Below are positions 20,306 to 23,649 of a DNA stretch of 23,649 nucleotides, piece by piece. The DNA comes from Chara braunii. Its lineage: Eukaryota; Streptophyta; Charophyceae; Charales; Characeae. Made by a program: the position numbers and the translations under genes. The notes under the pieces are model-generated. The model worked only from the letters and a program-made list of their open reading frames with translations. It searched no databases and was not told the origin of the DNA. The stretch spans positions 1,151,282-1,174,930 of the forward strand of contig BFEA01000498.1 in NCBI GenBank assembly GCA_003427395.1. The letters run 5' to 3'. Every line of letters begins with the position of its first letter. The first letter of the stretch is position 1.

Positions 20306-20333
20306 GCATCTTCCACGGAAAGTGGTAAGATGC
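20306..20333. repeat. Short hairpin (gcatcttccac / gtggtaagatgc)
   Basis: The arms gcatcttccac (20306-20316) and gtggtaagatgc (20322-20333) can pair around a ggaaa loop with one bulged base. An extra gcatctta copy sits just upstream at about 20293. No following T-run or gene gives it an obvious role. Confidence 0.45.
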
Positions 20334-20461
20334 ATCCGTCGACATTTCCTAAAACAGAAAGTCCACTACACAACAAAACGTGCAACAAGACCCAACAGTC
20401 AAAGTCCAAAGTGGACCCAGCCCAGGCCACCGGTCAGACGCACACACTTTAGTCAGACAGA

Positions 20462-20626
20462 AGTCCAAAAGGCAGTCCCGAAAGGCCACAACAGATAGTC
20501 AAAGGTCGCAGGCCCAGTTAGTCTCTGTCCTCAGATAGTCAAAGGTCGCAGACCCAGTTAGTCTCAGGCCCAGAGGTAAAGTCTTTGGTCAGACCAGTAG
20601 TCCAAAAGGCAGTCCCCAAAGGCCAC
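20462..20626. repeat. Interleaved 28-bp and 34-bp direct repeats
   Basis: agtccaaaaggcagtccc(g/c)aaaggccac occurs at 20462-20489 and 20599-20626. Between them, a 34-bp repeat beginning cagatagtcaaaggtcgcag lies at 20492-20525 and 20532-20565. The surrounding 20160-20800 is rich in dispersed (c)agtc and gcccag words without a clear gene. Confidence 0.75.
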
Positions 20627-20918
20627 TGCAGCAGCAGACCATGGGAAAGGTACTGGGACTCACACTTCGCAGCAACAGGCAGTGGGCATGTGGTCCCGGG
20701 CTGCCAGGCACATTCTGGTCAGAGGCTAGCCCAGCCAGACCAGTCCAGCATCATAAAAGATTGGCCAGCCTTCTATTTCGGCAGATGCTCATTCGCATGA
20801 GAGTGTGAAAGTGCTAGTGCACTTGTGCGCCAGATGTGAGGGAGCTGCGCTATGCCCAAGAGCAGCGCTAAGTAAGATCAGAGAGAGAGGAAGGTGGGCG
20901 CTACCGCCTGTATACGTC

Positions 20919-21067
20919 GCTGGGGTGGTGCTGCCAAGTGTCGCCGTTGCTGATGTGGCGCACGCCACTTGTCTACACTGCTGAGGTGGTGCTGCCACCT
21001 ATCTTCATTGTGATGTGGCGCATGCCACCTCTCTCTACTATTGATGTGGCACATCCACGCTGTCTAC
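20919..21067. repeat. 61-bp tandem repeat with gtggcgca(c/t)gccac palindromes
   Basis: gctg(g/a)ggtggtgctgcca starts units at 20919 and 20980, followed by a degenerate third from about 21041. Each full unit contains gatgtggcgca(c/t)gccac, whose gtggc/gccac arms are inverted repeats around four bases. Confidence 0.75.
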
Positions 21068-21148
21068 ATGAGGTGACTGGTTGCGACAAGGAGGAGGATC
21101 GGGATCTGTGGTTGAGTGAGGAGCGGGATACTTACCTCAGATTAACGT

Positions 21149-21151
<3 letters not shown>

Positions 21152-21196
<45 letters not shown>

Positions 21197-21728
21197 CATG
21201 GCCCACACGTTTGAACCTTGGGAGAGGATGATGATCGATGATGATGACTTGTCATCATCATCTTGCGACGAGTTGCGGGTGGAAGAGCATGCACGTCCTG
21301 GCCGCAAGGAGAGCCGAAAGAGAAGGAGGAAGGTATGTCCTTAGACTAGGAGATTCATGGAGAAGGAGAAGAAAAACTTGGAGGATCTCATCCTCCACAT
21401 CCGGCAGTAAGACGAGGAGGATGAACGTCGGAAGACAGAACAGGGAAAGGAGACAGTCGCTGGTACATCAACCGGCGCATCAACGGAAGACACCAAGGAT
21501 GCCAAGGCGAGAGAGAGAGAGAGGGAGATAGAAAGAGAGAGACAGAATGAGAGAGTGAGAGAGAGAAAGAGAGACAAAGAGAATGAGAGAGAGAAAGAGT
21601 AACCCACAGGTGGGGTTTCTTTGGCACGTCGCAGGCATGCAGATCGACACATGAGACCGTGCACGTCAGAATCTGGATCGCTCGCCGGAAAAGGTTCCTT
21701 GCCACGCGAGCATGCGAGCGAGCGAGCG

Positions 21729-21807
<79 letters not shown>
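21152..21807. repeat. (CT)n and (GA)n microsatellites
   Basis: A pure CT run lies at 21152-21194, imperfect GA-rich sequence at about 21500-21600, and a GA run of about 38 units at 21732-21807. Open frames spanning these give Ser-Leu or Arg-Glu runs and are not genes. The gap 21195-21500 has no recognisable feature. Confidence 0.9.
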
Positions 21808-21809
<2 letters not shown>

Positions 21810-21929
21810 ATAAGCCGATCAAGGACTGCACCTCGTGACAGCCATGTGGCAAGTGCAATGATGGCGAGTCCACCACGTGGCAGCTGCACGGACGACATCG
21901 ACTGGCATAGGCGAATTAAGGACCATGTG

Positions 21930-22365
21930 TCTCCCTCTCTCTCTCTATCTTTCTCTCCCTCTCTCTGGATATCCAGCGCACGTGCAAGAAGGTGGCAATG
22001 CGACGTGTCTCCCTCTCTCTCTTCTATGGCAATGAGTAGTGTCTCCGGATAGGCCGCGCGTGTGTATAATAATTGAGAGAGGGACAAGGAGAAAGAAAGA
22101 GATTAACATATAAAAGAGAGAGACAAAGGGAGAGGCCCGAGATAGGGAGAGTTCAGATAGAGTGAGAGCGAGAGAGAGCAAGAGAGAGAATCAATAATAA
22201 TAATAATAACGTTTGCCGGCGGTTACTTGTTGTGCTGATTGAAGTTGACTTTGGTTTTCTCTCTGTTTAACTGTCTGTCTCTCTCTCTCTTTCTCTCTGT
22301 CTAACTGTCTCTGTCTCTACCAATCGATTAATCAATAAATCGGCGAGTGTGTGTGTGTGTGTGTA
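21930..22365. repeat. Mixed CT/GA, AAT and GT simple repeats
   Basis: CT-rich tracts at about 21930-22025 and GA-rich tracts at 22070-22190 are followed by (AAT)n at 22193-22209, further CT tracts at about 22256-22315 and (GT)n at 22347-22364. Confidence 0.85.
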
Positions 22366-22458
22366 AATTTGTTGTCATGTTCGCTTGCATGTATGTATGT
22401 GGGTGCGTTTGTGCGTGTCTTGTCTGATTTCGTTGTTTGACTTTTAACTTTCCAGTTC

Positions 22459-22663
22459 ACACACACACACACACGCACTCGCGACAAGATTGTGATCGGT
22501 TTATCGATTTGCACACACACACACACTCGCGTAAGCTTGTGATCGGTTTATCGATTGATCGAGTTCCGCGCGAATTTCTTTTGACTTTTCATTTTTTTAG
22601 TATCCTTTCGTTCACTCCTTGAATCGGTCGATCAGTCGAGCAATGAATCGATAAACCGATCAC
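22459..22663. repeat. CA-repeat duplication with direct and inverted 18-bp copies
   Basis: Two roughly 48-bp units each join a (CA)n tract, ctcgcg and gtgatcggtttatcgatt (18-bp copies at 22492-22509 and 22539-22556). An exact reverse complement, aatcgataaaccgatcac, lies at 22646-22663. Confidence 0.85.
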
Positions 22664-22675
22664 AATCAATCGAAT

Positions 22676-22870
22676 TGATTGATTGGTTGATTGATTGATT
22701 GATTCATCGATTGACCGATTGATTGATTGATCGATTGTTTGATTGACCACCAGTGACAGTTGAACGGAAAAACAAAATGTCGTTAGTCCTCTTCCTTTAC
22801 CGATCAACCAATCAATCAATAAACCAATCAATCAATCAATCAATCAATCAACCAATCAATCCACCAATGG
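22676..22870. repeat. (GATT)n / (AATC)n long inverted repeat
   Basis: A GATT-rich tract at 22676-22745 is followed, after about 60 bp of unique sequence, by an AATC-rich tract at 22801-22870. Each can pair with the other over some 60 bases with mismatches. Similar GATT tracts continue to 22956. Confidence 0.75.
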
Positions 22871-22956
22871 ATCAATCAATCAACCTAGTGAATCAATCCG
22901 ATTGTTTGTGATCCGTTGACTGACTGATTGATTGATTGGTTGATTGATCGATTGAT

Positions 22957-23026
22957 CAATCGGATTGATTAATTTATCAAGTTAATTGATTCAATCGGAT
23001 TGATTAATTTATCAAGTTAATTGATT
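22957..23026. repeat. Perfect 35-bp tandem duplication
   Basis: caatcggattgattaatt plus 17 more bases at 22957-22991 is repeated without change at 22992-23026. Confidence 0.9.
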
Positions 23027-23066
23027 GAGCGATCGAGGTCGGCGTGGGGATTGAAAAAGCGATGAG

Positions 23067-23074
<8 letters not shown>

Positions 23075-23132
<58 letters not shown>

Positions 23133-23350
23133 GGAGTGTGCGTGTGTGTGTGTCGGTGTCTTCGTGTTTGTGTGTGACATGTGGATTGCGTATGGGCATG
23201 TGTGTGACATGCGGATTGTGTGTGGGCATGTGTGTGACATGTGGATTGTGTGTGTGTGCGTGTGCGGTTAGAGAATCAGGGGGAGGAGGGATGGTGTGCA
23301 CGCGCCCACCAATCAATCAATCAAGCAGTCAATCAATCAATCAATCCATC
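23075..23350. repeat. (GA)n, 30-bp tandem repeat and (AATC)n
   Basis: A GA run (about 23075-23125) precedes three 30-bp units of the type tgtgtgacatgtggattg at 23171, 23201 and 23231. An AATC tract follows at about 23307-23350. The final 23351-23649 is AT-rich with no feature recognised. Confidence 0.85.
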
Positions 23351-23649
23351 GGTCAATCATGTATGTGTGTGTCCATGTGCGTGGACTGCGCGAACATTTT
23401 AAATATATGTGGGCCAAAATACTCCACAAAGATGTCTACAGTCTCTTTCTCTCTCTCTTTTATTTTGAACGTGGGTTTTGACTTAGAATTTCAAGATGTT
23501 TGCGAGGCAAAAGTTGTTTGTGCTATTATTTTGCATTTTCACAAGGATTTAAGTGTTTTGAACATTTTAACGACTCTTTAAAAGAATTTGAAGTTATAGT
23601 CCTATATGACATTGATCGATTGATAAAATTGTTTGTGTTATTAGTTTGC

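Noticed and set aside
21341-22087. Minus-strand open frame of 248 codons
   Set aside because: It consists largely of Ser-Leu runs generated by GA/CT microsatellites.

Overview
The window looks like nuclear DNA of a eukaryote. It has candidate spliceosomal introns with GT...AG borders, long protein genes without bacterial ribosome-binding sites, start codons in a plant-like context (aaATGGC), abundant microsatellites and assembly Ns. The repeat style and the protein families (a DUF7869-like transposase-type protein and a Ulp1-like protease) fit a repeat-rich streptophyte alga such as Chara. That organism call is an inference; no housekeeping gene is present to test it.

Layout. 1-1508: no gene, with a 61-bp tandem repeat at the left edge and a second repeat cluster at 1199-1406. 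1509-5687: two decayed genes on the minus strand, an unrecognised protein (1509-2402) and a large DUF7869-like transposase-type protein (2500-5687). 5688-10258: a 4.6 kb spacer between divergent genes. It is built from tandem repeats, a GATGG-rich minisatellite, a TATA-box candidate and two clusters of a short palindromic motif (consensus about TGCGA-N6-TCGCA, often extended to AAGTGCGA...TCGCACTT). 10259-15351: decayed gene A on the plus strand, with a ParB/sulfiredoxin-like segment followed, after a candidate intron, by a segment resembling a permuted (beta-class) DNA amino-methyltransferase. 15361-18215: decayed gene B on the plus strand, an acidic repeat-rich exon joined by a candidate intron to a Ulp1-type (C48) cysteine protease domain that keeps His, Asp, Gln and Cys. 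18216-23649: no convincing gene; direct repeats and then a microsatellite-dominated tail.

Reading as a unit. The transposase-type gene and the ParB/methyltransferase/protease genes diverge from one spacer. Copies of one palindromic motif lie next to the 5' ends of both outward genes, between the two minus-strand genes, near the gene A/gene B junction and just after the protease. This suggests one large composite mobile element in which the element's own DNA-binding protein(s) recognise the motif. All four genes carry in-frame stops and three carry frameshifts, so this copy is dead. Most stops are TGA or TAG, as expected from C-to-T decay of methylated transposon DNA. Terminal inverted repeats and target-site duplications could not be identified, so the element limits are unknown.
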